Shown: positions 7,622-17,500 of the stretch, one piece after another | Numbering within the stretch: the stretch's first letter is position 1 | Layout: every line of letters begins with the position of its first letter | Origin: JAOUEA01 sp963762075 | GTDB lineage: Bacteria; Actinomycetota; UBA4738; HRBIN12 | Assembly (NCBI GenBank): GCA_963762075.1 | Contig: CAVXJC010000004.1 | Location: 1-64,000, forward strand | Reading direction: 5' to 3' | Length of the DNA: 64,000 nucleotides | Notes under the pieces: generated by a model | Database searches by the model: none | What the model saw: the letters and a program-made list of their open reading frames with translations, nothing else | What the model was told of the DNA's origin: nothing | Program-made: the position numbers and the translations under genes

Positions 7622-8721
7622 CAGACCTTCTCCGCATCGCCCGAGCCGAGCAGCCCGCCGGGGCGGAACACGAGCACGAGGATCAGCACGAGGAACACGA
7701 AGACGTCGCGGAGCGAGTACTCACTCGGGATGCCGAATCCTTTGAGGAACAGGGCCGGTCCGACGGCCTGGAGCAGTCCGATCACGAATCCGCCCAGCGC
7801 GGCGCCACCGATACTGCCGATCCCTCCCAGGACGGCCGCGGTGAACGCAGCGATACCTGGCCGGAAGCCCATCGTGAAGACGACCTGCGTGAAGGCGAGT
7901 GAGAAGAGCAGACCGGCGATGCCGGCCAGGATGCCCCCGACGATGAAGGTGATCACCACGACGCGGTCGACGTTGATCCCCATCAGGCTCGCGATCTCGC
8001 TGTCGGCGGCGACGGCGCGCATCGATCGACCGGTTCGGCTTCGGTTCACGAAGAGCTGCAGGGCAACCATCGCCAAGATCGCGGTCGCGAACACGAGGAG
8101 CTGAACCTTCGACACCGGGATCCCGGCGATCTCGATGGATCCGTTGAGCAGGGTAGGTAGCGGGTAGCCACGAGGCTGGGGGCCGAAGAACCCGCGAAAG
8201 GCGCTCTGGATGAACAACGAGGCTCCGATCGCGGTGATCAGTGGCACCAGTCGGGGAGCGTTCCGCAGGCGCCGGTACGCGATGCGCTCGAGCAGCACCG
8301 CGACGAGGGTCGAACCAGCGATCGACACGACGAGCAGGATCGTCAGCGCCTGATACGGCTTCGAGTTGAGGAATCCGCTTCTCTGATACGCGTCGGCGAA
8401 GAAGAACGAGATGAACGCTCCCGCCATGAACACCTCGCCGTGCGCGAAGTTGATCATGCGCAAGATGCCGTAGACGAGGGTGTAACCCAGGGCGATGAGC
8501 GCGAGGATGGCCCCCTGCCCCAAGCCGTTCACGATCTGGTCGATCCAGAAGTCAGCCGAGAATCGCTCGTCGGCGGGCAGGGTCAGGGTCTTGTACGCGC
8601 CCGCGATCGCGACGAAGGCGATCGTGGCGCCGAGCACCACCAAGATGATCCGTCGCCACGGGAGCGTGGCGAACCCGCTCAGCCGCGCGTCAACGGTTGG
8701 TGCAGTCCCGGCATCGGACAC
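7621..8721 (-). CDS. livH: Branched-chain amino acid ABC transporter permease LivH
   Basis: A permease of the LivH family, about 366 residues, with many membrane spans. Diagnostic segments are GLGQGAILALIALGYTLVYG, MINFAHGEVFMAGAF, RSMRAVAADSEIASLMGINV (the cytoplasmic EAA loop) and AAVLGGIGSIGGAALGGF. The GTG at 8721 (protein MSDAGTAPTVDAR) is preferred because GAGAGGGG lies just upstream; an in-frame start at 8793 would add 24 Pro/Arg/Gly-rich residues that look untranslated. It forms the membrane channel with LivM and lies between the binding-protein gene and livM. Confidence 0.9.
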   Translation of the reverse strand: MSDAGTAPTVDARLSGFATLPWRRIILVVLGATIAFVAIAGAYKTLTLPADERFSADFWIDQIVNGLGQGAILALIALGYTLVYGILRMINFAHGEVFMAGAFISFFFADAYQRSGFLNSKPYQALTILLVVSIAGSTLVAVLLERIAYRRLRNAPRLVPLITAIGASLFIQSAFRGFFGPQPRGYPLPTLLNGSIEIAGIPVSKVQLLVFATAILAMVALQLFVNRSRTGRSMRAVAADSEIASLMGINVDRVVVITFIVGGILAGIAGLLFSLAFTQVVFTMGFRPGIAAFTAAVLGGIGSIGGAALGGFVIGLLQAVGPALFLKGFGIPSEYSLRDVFVFLVLILVLVFRPGGLLGSGDAEKV

Positions 8722-8806
8722 GCCTCGCCCGCCCCTCTCGACGGCCGGATCCCAGGGCCGACCGCTTGGCGCCGCCCTGGGATCCACCGCCACTCGCGCT
8801 CCGGAA

Positions 8807-10126
8807 CTACAGAACGTCGGCGAGCGACTTCGTGTCCGTGTACACCGGCTTGCCGTCCCCGGTGCCGCCCTCGACGTCCCAATTCGGCCCCTCGAAGATG
8901 CCGATCACCACGTCGGTGGCGCAGTCTCCGAGCTCGGTGCACGTGATGATGCCGCTGAGCCCCTCATAACCCGACGTTGCGAACACCTCATCGCGGAGTG
9001 CTGTTCGAGGGATGGAGAGCGAACCATCGTCGTTCACCACAGCCACCTGCTCGATCGCATCGAAGAGCACGTTGGCGGCATCGAACGCGTGGGCGTGGAA
9101 GGCCGCGGTCGGCGCTCCGCCGAACTGCTCTTCGTACGCAGGACGGAACTCGCTCGAGTAGAACTCACCTTCCTGATAGGCCGACGTATCCGGCCCCGAG
9201 AGGAACACGCCGTTGACCGCGTCACCGGCGTTCTTGATGACGTCGGTGCTCAAGCACCCGTCCGAGGCCATGATCGTGACGTCGGGCATGATCTCCTGTG
9301 CTTGCTTGAGGATCAATGAGCATGCCGCCACGAACACAGGTGCGTAGAGCACGTCCGGATCAGTCTCTGCGATAGCCCGCAGCACCGGCTTGAAATCGGT
9401 ATCCTCGGAGTTGATCTGTTCCTGAGCCGTGACGGTGCCGTCACCGGCCTCGAAGTTGACCGCGGCCGCGGCGGTGAGGCCCTGCGTGTACGGGCTCTCG
9501 TCGTGGATCGTGGCCATCTTCGTGGCTCCCTGCTCGTTCAACGCGAACTCGGCCACGATCGCACCCTGGATGCGGTCGTTGTGTGCGGTGCGCGCGTAGA
9601 AGGGCTGGTGCGCTTCTTCTGTCGTCAGCGCCGGGCTCGTGTTCGATGGCGAGAACAACAGGATGCCCTTCTCGGACAGGATCGTATCGGCAACCCCCTG
9701 CGCCGCGCTCGAGCAGCTCGTGCCGATGACCGCCACGATCGAGGGATCGGCCGCGAGTGCGGTGGCGCCGGCCTGGCCGCCTTCGGCCGAGCAGAGTTCG
9801 TCTTCGTGCTTCCACTGGATCTCGTGATCGAGCAACGTTCCGTCGACGCCGTCGAACGTGCCGTCGAGGTAGTCGCTCGCGAGTACGGCGCCGTTCTGAC
9901 TGTCCTGTCCGAGGGCGGCGTCCGCGCCGGAGATCACCAAGAGCGTGCCGATACTGATCGGCTCGTCCGCTCCGATCTCGACGGTACCGAACTCATCAGC
10001 TGCCGCGGTTTCGGTGTCGGTGCCGCCGCCGGGTTCTCCAGTGCCTTCTTCGTTCGAGCATGCGCTCGCCACCAGGGCGAGCACGGCTACGGTGGCTACC
10101 ACCGTCAGCCAAGGTCGACGCGTCAT
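8807..10126 (-). CDS. livK: Branched-chain amino acid ABC transporter substrate-binding lipoprotein
   Basis: A 439-residue lipoprotein: signal peptide with lipobox ALVASAC (cleavage before Cys23), an acidic Gly/Thr-rich linker, then a type I periplasmic-binding fold of the Leu/Ile/Val group (PISIGTLLVISGADAALGQD, IVAVIGTSCSSAAQGVAD, GILLFSPSNTSPALT, ARTAHNDRIQGAIVAEF). It would deliver branched-chain or other hydrophobic amino acids, or short amides, to LivH/LivM; the ligand is not readable. It is the first gene of the liv operon, with a purine-rich ribosome binding site (GGGAAGGGGG) before its ATG and a 147-base gap to trpA. Confidence 0.9.
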   Translation of the reverse strand: MTRRPWLTVVATVAVLALVASACSNEEGTGEPGGGTDTETAAADEFGTVEIGADEPISIGTLLVISGADAALGQDSQNGAVLASDYLDGTFDGVDGTLLDHEIQWKHEDELCSAEGGQAGATALAADPSIVAVIGTSCSSAAQGVADTILSEKGILLFSPSNTSPALTTEEAHQPFYARTAHNDRIQGAIVAEFALNEQGATKMATIHDESPYTQGLTAAAAVNFEAGDGTVTAQEQINSEDTDFKPVLRAIAETDPDVLYAPVFVAACSLILKQAQEIMPDVTIMASDGCLSTDVIKNAGDAVNGVFLSGPDTSAYQEGEFYSSEFRPAYEEQFGGAPTAAFHAHAFDAANVLFDAIEQVAVVNDDGSLSIPRTALRDEVFATSGYEGLSGIITCTELGDCATDVVIGIFEGPNWDVEGGTGDGKPVYTDTKSLADVL

Positions 10127-10273
10127 GGGGCCCCCTTCCCTTTCAAGCTTTTCGAGACGGGTGTTGGTACCACATCTCGAACCTCCAAGCCAATCGCTCC
10201 ATTGGACCAGCCTGCACGTGCATACGTGCGAGGAGCATCCAAGGGATGCAGCGAAGTGGACCTCGGCAACCCC
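10127..10273 (-). promoter_or_regulatory. Leader region of the liv operon with a small dyad
   Basis: This is the only sizeable gap between the trp genes and the liv genes, so the liv promoter or a trpA terminator should lie here. A perfect GCACGT-GCAT-ACGTGC dyad sits at 10214-10229. I could not recognise confident -35/-10 boxes or a T-run terminator. Confidence 0.3.
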
Positions 10274-11047
10274 TCAATCGTGCTGCAGCGCTCTGCGGAA
10301 CGCCATCGCCAGCTCGAGCGCGCCTTCTCGGTCCCCTTCGACCAGCGCCGCCATGAGAGCGCTGCCGACGATGACTCCGTCGGCGTACAGGCTCGCATCG
10401 GCTGCTTGCTGCGGTGTGCCGATGCCGACACCGACCAGCAGCGGCAGGTCGGTCAGGGGGCGCAGGGAAGCGACGAGCTCTTCGGCGGCGGTGCCAAGGG
10501 TCTCGCGGGCGCCGGTGACCCCATATGTCGCGACGCAATAGACGAAGCCAGTGGCGCCGGCTGCGATCGCCTCGAGCCGAGACGGGGTCGCCCCTGGCGC
10601 GGCCAGCAAGACCGCATCGATCCCGTGTGCAGCGCAAGCCGTGTCGAATGCTCTCGCCTCGTCGACCGGCAGATCGGGCACGATCATTCCCGAGACTCCC
10701 GCAGCGATCGCGTCGTCGAGGAACGCGTCGACACCTCGGCGCAGCACGGGGTTCACGTACGTCATCACGGCGATCGGTACGTCGAGCGCCGCTTCCTCGA
10801 TCGTGGCGAGCACGTCGGCGGGGCGTGCTCCTGCAGCGAGAGCGCCCGACGACGCCTGCTGGATCACGCCGCCGTCCATGATCGGATCGGAGTGGGGCAC
10901 TCCCACCTCGATCGCGTCGGCTCCCACCGCGGCGATCGCGCGAAGCAGATCGGCATCGACTCCCCGGAACCCGCCGGTGACGTACGGAACGAACGCCTTG
11001 CCGCCCCGGTCTCGGCACTCTCGAAGGGCGGTTTCCAGCGCTCCCAT
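10274..11047 (-). CDS. trpA: Tryptophan synthase alpha chain
   Basis: A 257-residue TrpA. It cleaves indole-3-glycerol phosphate to indole and glyceraldehyde 3-phosphate, passing indole to TrpB. The catalytic Glu47 (AIEVGVPHSDP) and Asp58 (MDGGVIQ) are present, as are the phosphate-binding GVGIGTPQQ and the GSALM segment. The ATG at 11047 shares its A with the trpB stop codon (TGATG), so translation is coupled and the two subunits should be made in equal amounts. Longer in-frame upstream starts run through trpB in a non-coding frame and were rejected. Confidence 0.95.
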   Translation of the reverse strand: MGALETALRECRDRGGKAFVPYVTGGFRGVDADLLRAIAAVGADAIEVGVPHSDPIMDGGVIQQASSGALAAGARPADVLATIEEAALDVPIAVMTYVNPVLRRGVDAFLDDAIAAGVSGMIVPDLPVDEARAFDTACAAHGIDAVLLAAPGATPSRLEAIAAGATGFVYCVATYGVTGARETLGTAAEELVASLRPLTDLPLLVGVGIGTPQQAADASLYADGVIVGSALMAALVEGDREGALELAMAFRRALQHD

Positions 11048-12258
11048 CAAGCCCCTCTCCCGAGCGCTGCGAGCACGGTGTCGAGATCCTTGTCGCCGCG
11101 GCCAGAGAGGCAGACGAGCACGCGCGTACCCTCGGGAAGCGCCCGCTTCAGCAGCCAGCCGATCACGTGCGCCGGCTCGAGCGCGGGCAAGATGCCCTCG
11201 GTGCGGGCGAGCGCCTGGAACCCGGCGAGCGCATCGTCGTCGGTCGCGCTCACGTACTCGGCGAGGCCCTGGTCGTGCAACCAGGAATGCTCGGGGCCGA
11301 CCCCCGGGTAATCGAGGCCGGCGGAGATCGAGTGCGTCTCGACGATCTGTCCGTCGGCGTCCTGTAACAGATAGCTCATCGCGCCGTGCAGCACACCCGG
11401 CTGCCCCTTCGTGATCGAGGAACAATGCTCTCCGAGGCCCATGCCGCGCCCGCCTGCTTCCACGCCGATCAGACGCACGCCGGGAGCCCCGACGAACGCG
11501 GTGAACATGCCGATCGCGTTGGACCCCCCTCCCACGCACGCCGTGACGACCTGCGGATCGCCTCCCATGAGTTCTGTGAATTGCGAGCGGGCCTCGTCGC
11601 CGATCACGCGTTGCAGGTCGCGCACGAGCTGGGGGAACGGGTGAGGCCCGACCACCGAGCCGATGATGTAGTGCGTGTCGGTGACCGTGGCCGCCCAGTC
11701 ACGCAGGGCGGCGTTGACGGCTTCCTTCAAGGTTTTGGTGCCGGCGGTGACGGGCACGACCTCGGCGCCGAGCAGCTTCATGCGGGCGACGTTCGGCGCC
11801 TGGCGATGCGTGTCCTCCTCACCCATGTACACCACGCAGGGCAGGCCGAGCAGGGCGCACGCCGTCGCTGTGGCCACGCCGTGCTGGCCCGCCCCGGTCT
11901 CGGCGATGATGCGCCGCTTCCCGAGGCGTGTGGCGAGCAGTGCTTGGCCGAGCGCGTTGTTGATCTTGTGCGCGCCGGTGTGTGCGAGGTCTTCGCGCTT
12001 GAGCCAGATGTCATAGCCGAGCTCGGCACCGAGACGAGAGGCACGCGTGATCGGCGTCGGCCGGCCGACGAAGTCACGGCTCAACGTGGCCAGCTCCTCG
12101 CGGAAGCCGGCATCGTCTCGCAGGGTCGTCCAGGCCTCGGTCAGCTCGTCGAGCGCAGGGATCAATACCTCGGGCACGTACCGGCCGCCGTGCTCGCCGA
12201 AGCGCCCGCGGGCGTCTGGGCCTGACGGCTTCTCCTGCGTGAGGCTCTCCATGCTCAT
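11047..12258 (-). CDS. trpB: Tryptophan synthase beta chain
   Basis: A 403-residue PLP enzyme that condenses indole with serine to give tryptophan. The N-terminal GRFGEHGGRYVPEVLIPAL, the PLP Lys98 in GAHKINNALGQ, ETGAGQHGVATA, the phosphate-binding GGGSNAIG and the C-terminal CLSGRGDKDL are all as in TrpB1. It lies between trpC and trpA on the same strand. The protein starts MSMESLTQEK; the second Met is an equally plausible start. Confidence 0.97.
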   Translation of the reverse strand: MSMESLTQEKPSGPDARGRFGEHGGRYVPEVLIPALDELTEAWTTLRDDAGFREELATLSRDFVGRPTPITRASRLGAELGYDIWLKREDLAHTGAHKINNALGQALLATRLGKRRIIAETGAGQHGVATATACALLGLPCVVYMGEEDTHRQAPNVARMKLLGAEVVPVTAGTKTLKEAVNAALRDWAATVTDTHYIIGSVVGPHPFPQLVRDLQRVIGDEARSQFTELMGGDPQVVTACVGGGSNAIGMFTAFVGAPGVRLIGVEAGGRGMGLGEHCSSITKGQPGVLHGAMSYLLQDADGQIVETHSISAGLDYPGVGPEHSWLHDQGLAEYVSATDDDALAGFQALARTEGILPALEPAHVIGWLLKRALPEGTRVLVCLSGRGDKDLDTVLAALGRGA

Positions 12259-12286
12259 GGCTCGCGGTCTCCTCGAGTGATCGACG

Positions 12287-13087
12287 TCAAGCGACGCCGG
12301 GAGCCAAGAGCTGGCGAACGGCGGCGCGCGGATCCGGGGCCCGCATCAGGGCCTCGCCCACCAGGATGGCAGACGCGCCCGCGTCGACGGCGGCCCGCAC
12401 GTCAGCAGGGGCCCTCACGCCCGACTCGAAGACCGCCACGCGGTCGCTCGGGATGCGGCCGATCCGCCCGAGCGCGCGTTCGACGTCGACCTCGAGGGTC
12501 TCGAGATCTCTCGCATTCACCCCGATCACCTCCGCGCCGCTCGCGAGCGCTCGATCGAGCTCGCCGTCGGCGTGGGTCTCGACGAGCGCGCCCATGCCGA
12601 GATCCCGCGCGATCGCGAGCATGGCCGTGAGCTCATCGTCGCTGAGGCTCGCCGTGATCAGCAGCACTGCGTCGGCGCCGCGGGCCCGCGATTCGATCAC
12701 CTGTGCCGGGTGCACGAGGAAGTCCTTGCGCAGCACCGGCGCCATGACGGCGAGACGAACCGCCTCGAGATCGGCGAGCGATCCGTGGAAATGCTGCGGC
12801 TCGGTCAACACCGAGATCGCGGCCGCTCCCCCATCGGCGTACGCGATCGCCAGGGCGACGGGATCCGCGTCGGCGGCGATCGGACCGGCGCTCGGCGACG
12901 CCCGCTTCACCTCGGCGATCAGCGCAGGAGAGCGCTCACGCAGCGCGGCGATGAAGTCGCGTGCAGGCGGTCTGACACTCGCGCGAGCCAGCAGCGCACC
13001 CTCGTCGAGGGGATGTTCGGCCAGACGCCGGCGCAGGTCATCGACGAATCCGGTGAGGAAGCCCATCGGGGCCGCGAGTGTACCCAC
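12287..13087 (-). CDS. trpC: Indole-3-glycerol phosphate synthase
   Basis: A TIM-barrel enzyme of 266 residues that closes the indole ring from CdRP. The catalytic Lys61 in AEVKRASPSAG, Lys in LRKDFLVHPAQV, the Glu-containing LVETHADGE, GVNARDLETLEVD, ESGVRAPADV and GEALMRAPDP match the family. The GTG at 13087 is used; an ATG at 13066 (MGFLTGFVDD) is equally possible because neither has a clear ribosome binding site. It begins 10 bases after the HisA-like gene, so both probably share one transcript with trpB and trpA. trpD, trpE and trpF are not in the window. Confidence 0.95.
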   Translation of the reverse strand: MGTLAAPMGFLTGFVDDLRRRLAEHPLDEGALLARASVRPPARDFIAALRERSPALIAEVKRASPSAGPIAADADPVALAIAYADGGAAAISVLTEPQHFHGSLADLEAVRLAVMAPVLRKDFLVHPAQVIESRARGADAVLLITASLSDDELTAMLAIARDLGMGALVETHADGELDRALASGAEVIGVNARDLETLEVDVERALGRIGRIPSDRVAVFESGVRAPADVRAAVDAGASAILVGEALMRAPDPRAAVRQLLAPGVA

Positions 13088-13097
13088 GCGAGGTCGC

Positions 13098-13808
13098 TCA
13101 TCCGCTCATCTCGAGCGCCGCCGCCAGGTCGAGGTCGCCTTCGAGTGCGGCTCGTCCGACGATCGCTCCCGCCGCACCGACTCGCCGCAACGCCCGCAGG
13201 TCGTCGATGCGCGCGATGCCGCCGGCGGCGAGCACAGGCTTGCCCGCCCGAACCACTCGCTTCACCGTGTTGACGTCGGGGCCGACGAGGGTTCCCACCC
13301 GTGCAACGGTCGTCGCGAGGAAGGCATGAGCCCCACCTGCGACCAGCCATCCGAGTGTCTCGGCGAGCGGAAGGTCGACCGGCCTCGCGCCACGCGAGCG
13401 GATGCGCCCCTCGTCGATCTCGACGCCCACGACGAGCCGGTCGGAGAATCGGCGCATTACGTCGAGCGTCGACGCCTCGTCGGCCAGGGCGCGAGAGCCG
13501 AGCACGACCCTGCGGGCGCCGGCGTCGAGCATCGCCTGCACGTCGTCGGCCGAACTGATCCCCCCGCTCGCCTGCACGGGTAGCCCGAGCAGGGCGATCT
13601 CGCGCACCACATCGAGGTTGCGGGCCTCGCTATCGAACGCGAGATCCATGTCGACCACGTGGAGCCATCGGACGCCGGCCTCGACGTGCGACCGGGCCGC
13701 CGCGATCGGATCCCCGCCGAAGGCATCGCTCGCCGCTGGTCCCCGCCACGTGTACGAGGCCAGCCGTCCGGCCGCGATATCGATCGCGGGAAGCACGTCG
13801 AAGGCCAT
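13098..13808 (-). CDS. HisA/PriA-family isomerase with altered catalytic residues
   Basis: A 236-residue beta/alpha barrel of the HisA/HisF superfamily, closest in pattern to HisA/PriA: DVLPAIDIAAGRL (catalytic Asp10 kept), HVVDMDLAF, QASGGISSADD, VLGSRALAD, LAAGGIARIDDL and IVGRAALEGDLDL. In PriA the enzyme serves both histidine and tryptophan synthesis. Three usual active-site positions differ here: the LD pair reads VE (Glu130), the RGW loop reads RGA, and the KDGTL motif reads RVGTL (Val171 replaces the catalytic Asp). With trpC next door and no trpF seen, it could be a phosphoribosylanthranilate isomerase-type derivative or a weak enzyme. Function is therefore open. Confidence 0.8.
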   Translation of the reverse strand: MAFDVLPAIDIAAGRLASYTWRGPAASDAFGGDPIAAARSHVEAGVRWLHVVDMDLAFDSEARNLDVVREIALLGLPVQASGGISSADDVQAMLDAGARRVVLGSRALADEASTLDVMRRFSDRLVVGVEIDEGRIRSRGARPVDLPLAETLGWLVAGGAHAFLATTVARVGTLVGPDVNTVKRVVRAGKPVLAAGGIARIDDLRALRRVGAAGAIVGRAALEGDLDLAAALEMSG

Positions 13809-13857
13809 GGACAGCAACACTACGTGCCGTGTCGGGCCGGGCTGCGATGATGAGAAG

Positions 13858-14523
13858 GTGCAACTTCCCGTTTTCGCACTGCACACGGTGCTGTTCCCAG
13901 GCGCTTCGATGGGCTTGCGGATCTTCGAGCCTCGGTACCTGGCGCTCGTCGACGACGTGCTTCCGGCCGGGACCTTCGCGGTGGTCGCGATCAAGCACGG
14001 CCGCGAGGTCGGAGGCGACTACGAAGCCCACCGCGTGGGCGTGACCGTCGCGATCGACGAACACGCGATCGACGAAGAAGACGGCATCCACCTGCTACGC
14101 GTCACGGGGCGCGAGCGCGTCGCGCTCATCGAGGCGGCGCGCGACGCGCCCTACCCTGTATGGCAGGCCGAGCCGTTCCCGGACGAAGGTGGCGCGGGCA
14201 CCGACGACGTCGAGGCGGCCGTCGCCGAGATGGAGCGTTTCCTGGCGGCCTCAGGCGCGGCCGTCGAGCGTCGAGCTCCCGATTCGACCGCTCTGTCCGC
14301 CCCCCGCGACGCGCAGACGGTTCCCCACGATCCGGTCGCGGCGAGCTACGTGCTCGCGGCCTCGACCCCGGGACTCGTGCCCCAGCATCAGGCACTGCTC
14401 GAGATGCCGGGTGCTGGCGAGCGCCTGAGCGAAGTGCGCGCCACTTTCCGAAGGGAAGCGGCGCTCGTGCGCACGCTCGGCGCAGGCGTGGGCGGCGCCA
14501 GCATCGACGTGAGCACGAACTGA
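13858..14523 (+). CDS. LON-substrate-binding-domain protein
   Basis: A 221-residue protein made of the LON N-terminal (substrate-recognition) domain without ATPase or protease parts: MQLPVFALHTVLFPGASMGLRIFEPRYLALVDD is the classic start of this domain, followed by HRVGVTVAIDEH and LLRVTGRERV. A helical region with Ala/Glu follows. Such stand-alone proteins are common in actinobacteria and their role is not established. It starts at a GTG divergently from the HisA-like gene, 49 bases away, so the two promoters must share a very short region. It ends 18 bases from the convergent dnaE1 stop. Confidence 0.85.
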   Translation: MQLPVFALHTVLFPGASMGLRIFEPRYLALVDDVLPAGTFAVVAIKHGREVGGDYEAHRVGVTVAIDEHAIDEEDGIHLLRVTGRERVALIEAARDAPYPVWQAEPFPDEGGAGTDDVEAAVAEMERFLAASGAAVERRAPDSTALSAPRDAQTVPHDPVAASYVLAASTPGLVPQHQALLEMPGAGERLSEVRATFRREAALVRTLGAGVGGASIDVSTN

Positions 14524-14541
14524 CACCTAGTCTGTAGTGGA

Positions 14542-17500
14542 CTAGCGACCGTGTGCGATCGCTTCACGAGCGGCGCCGTCACCGGAGTCTCGCTCGACCC
14601 TGGCCGCGTCGCCCCCGAGGAGGGATCGCAGCTCGCCCAGCAACGGCCCGGCGGGATGCACCCGATACGAGCCGATCTCGAGCGGCGTGATCCCTGTCGA
14701 CGAGAGGAAGCGCACACGAACCGGGGCGCCACCGGGATGGGCTTCGAAAAGATCCTTCAGCTTCGCGAGCACCGACGGAGTGCAGGCCGGCGCCGGCAGA
14801 TCGACGACGAGCGCGTCGGACACCGCGGCGCTCGAGGCCGCGGCTCCGAGGTCGGGCTCACGCACGTCGACCGCGCGGATCTGCAGCTCGCGCCCCCTCA
14901 GGTCGATGCGTCCGGTCGTGATCACGATGCGATCGGTCTCGATCAGGCCCGGCACGGCCTCGTAGACGTTCGGGAACGCCACCACGCCCACCCCGCCGGC
15001 CAGTCCCTCGAGGCGGAACTGCGCGTACGGCTCCCCACGATTCTTCGTGTACTTGCGCGAGACGGCTCCGATGATGCCGCCGATCGTGACGAGGTCGCCG
15101 TCACCGAGCGAATCGAGGTCGGCGATGTCATGGGTGCACGCGGCCGCGAGCGGTTCTCGTACCCCGAGCAGAGGGTGGTCGGTCACGAACTGACCGAGCA
15201 TCTCCTTCTCGAGCCGTAGCAGGGTTCGCTTGTCGAATTCCTCGGCGTCGAGCACGGACTCGTCGATCACCCCCGTGTCGCCGGCATCGCCATTGTCGGC
15301 GCCGGCGCCGAACAACGAGAACTGGCCGGCAGCCTCGGCCTTGCGCTCGGCGAGGATGGGCGCCGACACCTTTTCGTGGGCGTTGAACAGTCCCTGGCGC
15401 GTGTAACCGAGGGAATCGAATGCTCCCGCCTGCACCAGCGACTCGAGCACCCGCTTCGTCAGCACTCCGGGCTCGACCCTTCCGCAGAAGTCGGAGAACG
15501 ACGTGAACGCTCCCTCGGATCGCCGGGCGTCGATGATCTTGGAGACGGCGCCTTCCCCGACGTTGCGAACCGCCGAGAGCCCGTAGCGGATCGCAGGCTC
15601 GTCGCCGGGCGCCGGCGCGAAGTCGGTCTCGGATCCGTTGACGTCGGGCGGCAGAACCTCGATGTCCATGCCCCGGCAGGCATAGAGATAGAACGGCTTG
15701 CGGTCCTTGTCGTCCTTGACCGACGTAAGGATCGACGCCATGTACTCGACCCGATGATGGGCCATGAGGTAGGCGGTCTGGTAGGCGACCAATCCGTAGG
15801 CACAGGCGTGTGAGGCGTTGAAGCCGTAATCGGCGAACGGCGCGATGAGATCGAAGAGTTCCTTGCCCGCGCGTTCTTCGTGGCCGGCGGCAACCATGCC
15901 GGCGACGAACTTCTGCCGCTGGGCGTCGACCTGCTCGCGGATCTTCTTGCCCATGACTTTGCGGAGCGTGTCGGCTTCGCCCAGCGAATACCCCGCCATG
16001 GCCACCGCGACCTGCATGACCTGTTCCTGGTAGACGATGATGCCGTACGTGTCGTTCAGCACCGGTTCCAGGTCGGGGTGCGGATACGTGACGGCCTTAC
16101 GCCCGTGCTTGCGTTCGGCGTACTCGGTGTGCTGGCCCATCGACAGCAGTCCCGGGCGGTACAGGGCGACACAGGCCATGAGATCCTCGAAACGATCGGG
16201 TTCGAGCAGCTTTATCAGGCTCCGCACGCCCGGCGATTCCATCTGGAAGACCCCGGTCGTCTCTCCTCGGCGCAGCATGGCGTAGGTTTCATCGTCGTCG
16301 AGCGCCACGTGGTCGATGTCGAGCTCGACGCCGCGCGCGCGCAGGTGCCGCAGGGTGTCCTCGATGACGCTCAGGTTGCGCAGGCCGAGGAAGTCCATCT
16401 TCAACAGCCCGAGCGCCTCGACACCGTGCTGGTCGAACTGCGTGACCACCTTCTTCGAGTCGTCGCGCGAGTCCTTGGAGAGCTTGAGCGGGAGGTAGTT
16501 CACGAGCGGCGCGTCGCCGATCACGACGCCGGCCGCATGCACCGAGTCCTCGCGGCGCAAGCCCTCGAGCGCTCGAGCGGTCTCGATGATCTCTTTCGCT
16601 TCGGGCTCTCGTTCGTAGGCGTTCGCGAGATCGGGAGAGAGCGTGAGCGCCACGTCGATCGGATGGTCGCGCCCCATGACCACCGCCGGATACATCTTGC
16701 AGAGACGGTCTCCCACGATCGGCGGGAACCCGAGCACACGGGCGGCGTCGCGGATGCCCTGTTTCCCTTTGATCGTCTGGAACGTGACGATCTGCGCGAC
16801 ATGGTCGGCACCGTACTTCTCGGTCGCGTAACGGATGACCTCGTCGCGACGGCGCTCGTCGAAATCCATGTCGATGTCGGGCATCTGGATGCGCTCGGGG
16901 TTCAGGAACCGCTCGAACAGCAGTCCGTAGCGAAGCGGGTCGAGGTCGGTGATCCGCAGCGCATAGCTCACGACCGAGCCTGCCGCCGAACCGCGCCCTG
17001 GACCCACTCGGATGCCCTGCTCCCGCGCGTAGCGGATCAGGTCCCACACGATAAGGAAGTAGCCCCCGAACCCCATCGAGGTGATGACGTCGAGCTCGTG
17101 GTCGATGCGATCGTGGACCTCGGGTGCGATCTCGCCGTATCGCTCGGCTGCGCCCTCGTGGACGAGCGTGCGGAGGTACGCGTCGCGATCGATGCCACCC
17201 GGCGTGACGAACCGCGGCAGGTGGTAGCGCTGATCGGCCGGCGCGCGCTCACCGTAGATCAGGTCGAGCTCGACGCTCTCAGCTATGTCGAGCGTGGCGT
17301 CACAGACCTCGGGCGACTCGGCGAAGACGGCGCGCATCTCGTCGGCGCTCTTGAGATAGAACTCCTCGGAATCGAACCTCAGCCGCTTGAGGTCGGTCTG
17401 CACCTTCTGTTGCTGGATGCAGAGCAACACGTCGTGGGGCTTCGCATCTTCCTTCAGGGTGTAGTGCAGGTCATTCGTGGCGACAACAGGGATGCCGAGC

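Noticed and set aside
6848..8104. Open frame antisense to livM and livH
   Set aside because: Product is Arg/His/Asp-rich without domains, while the other strand encodes conserved permeases.
14523..14542. TAGTC...GACTA inverted repeat between the LON-domain gene and dnaE1
   Set aside because: Only five pairs and no T-run; too weak to call a bidirectional terminator.
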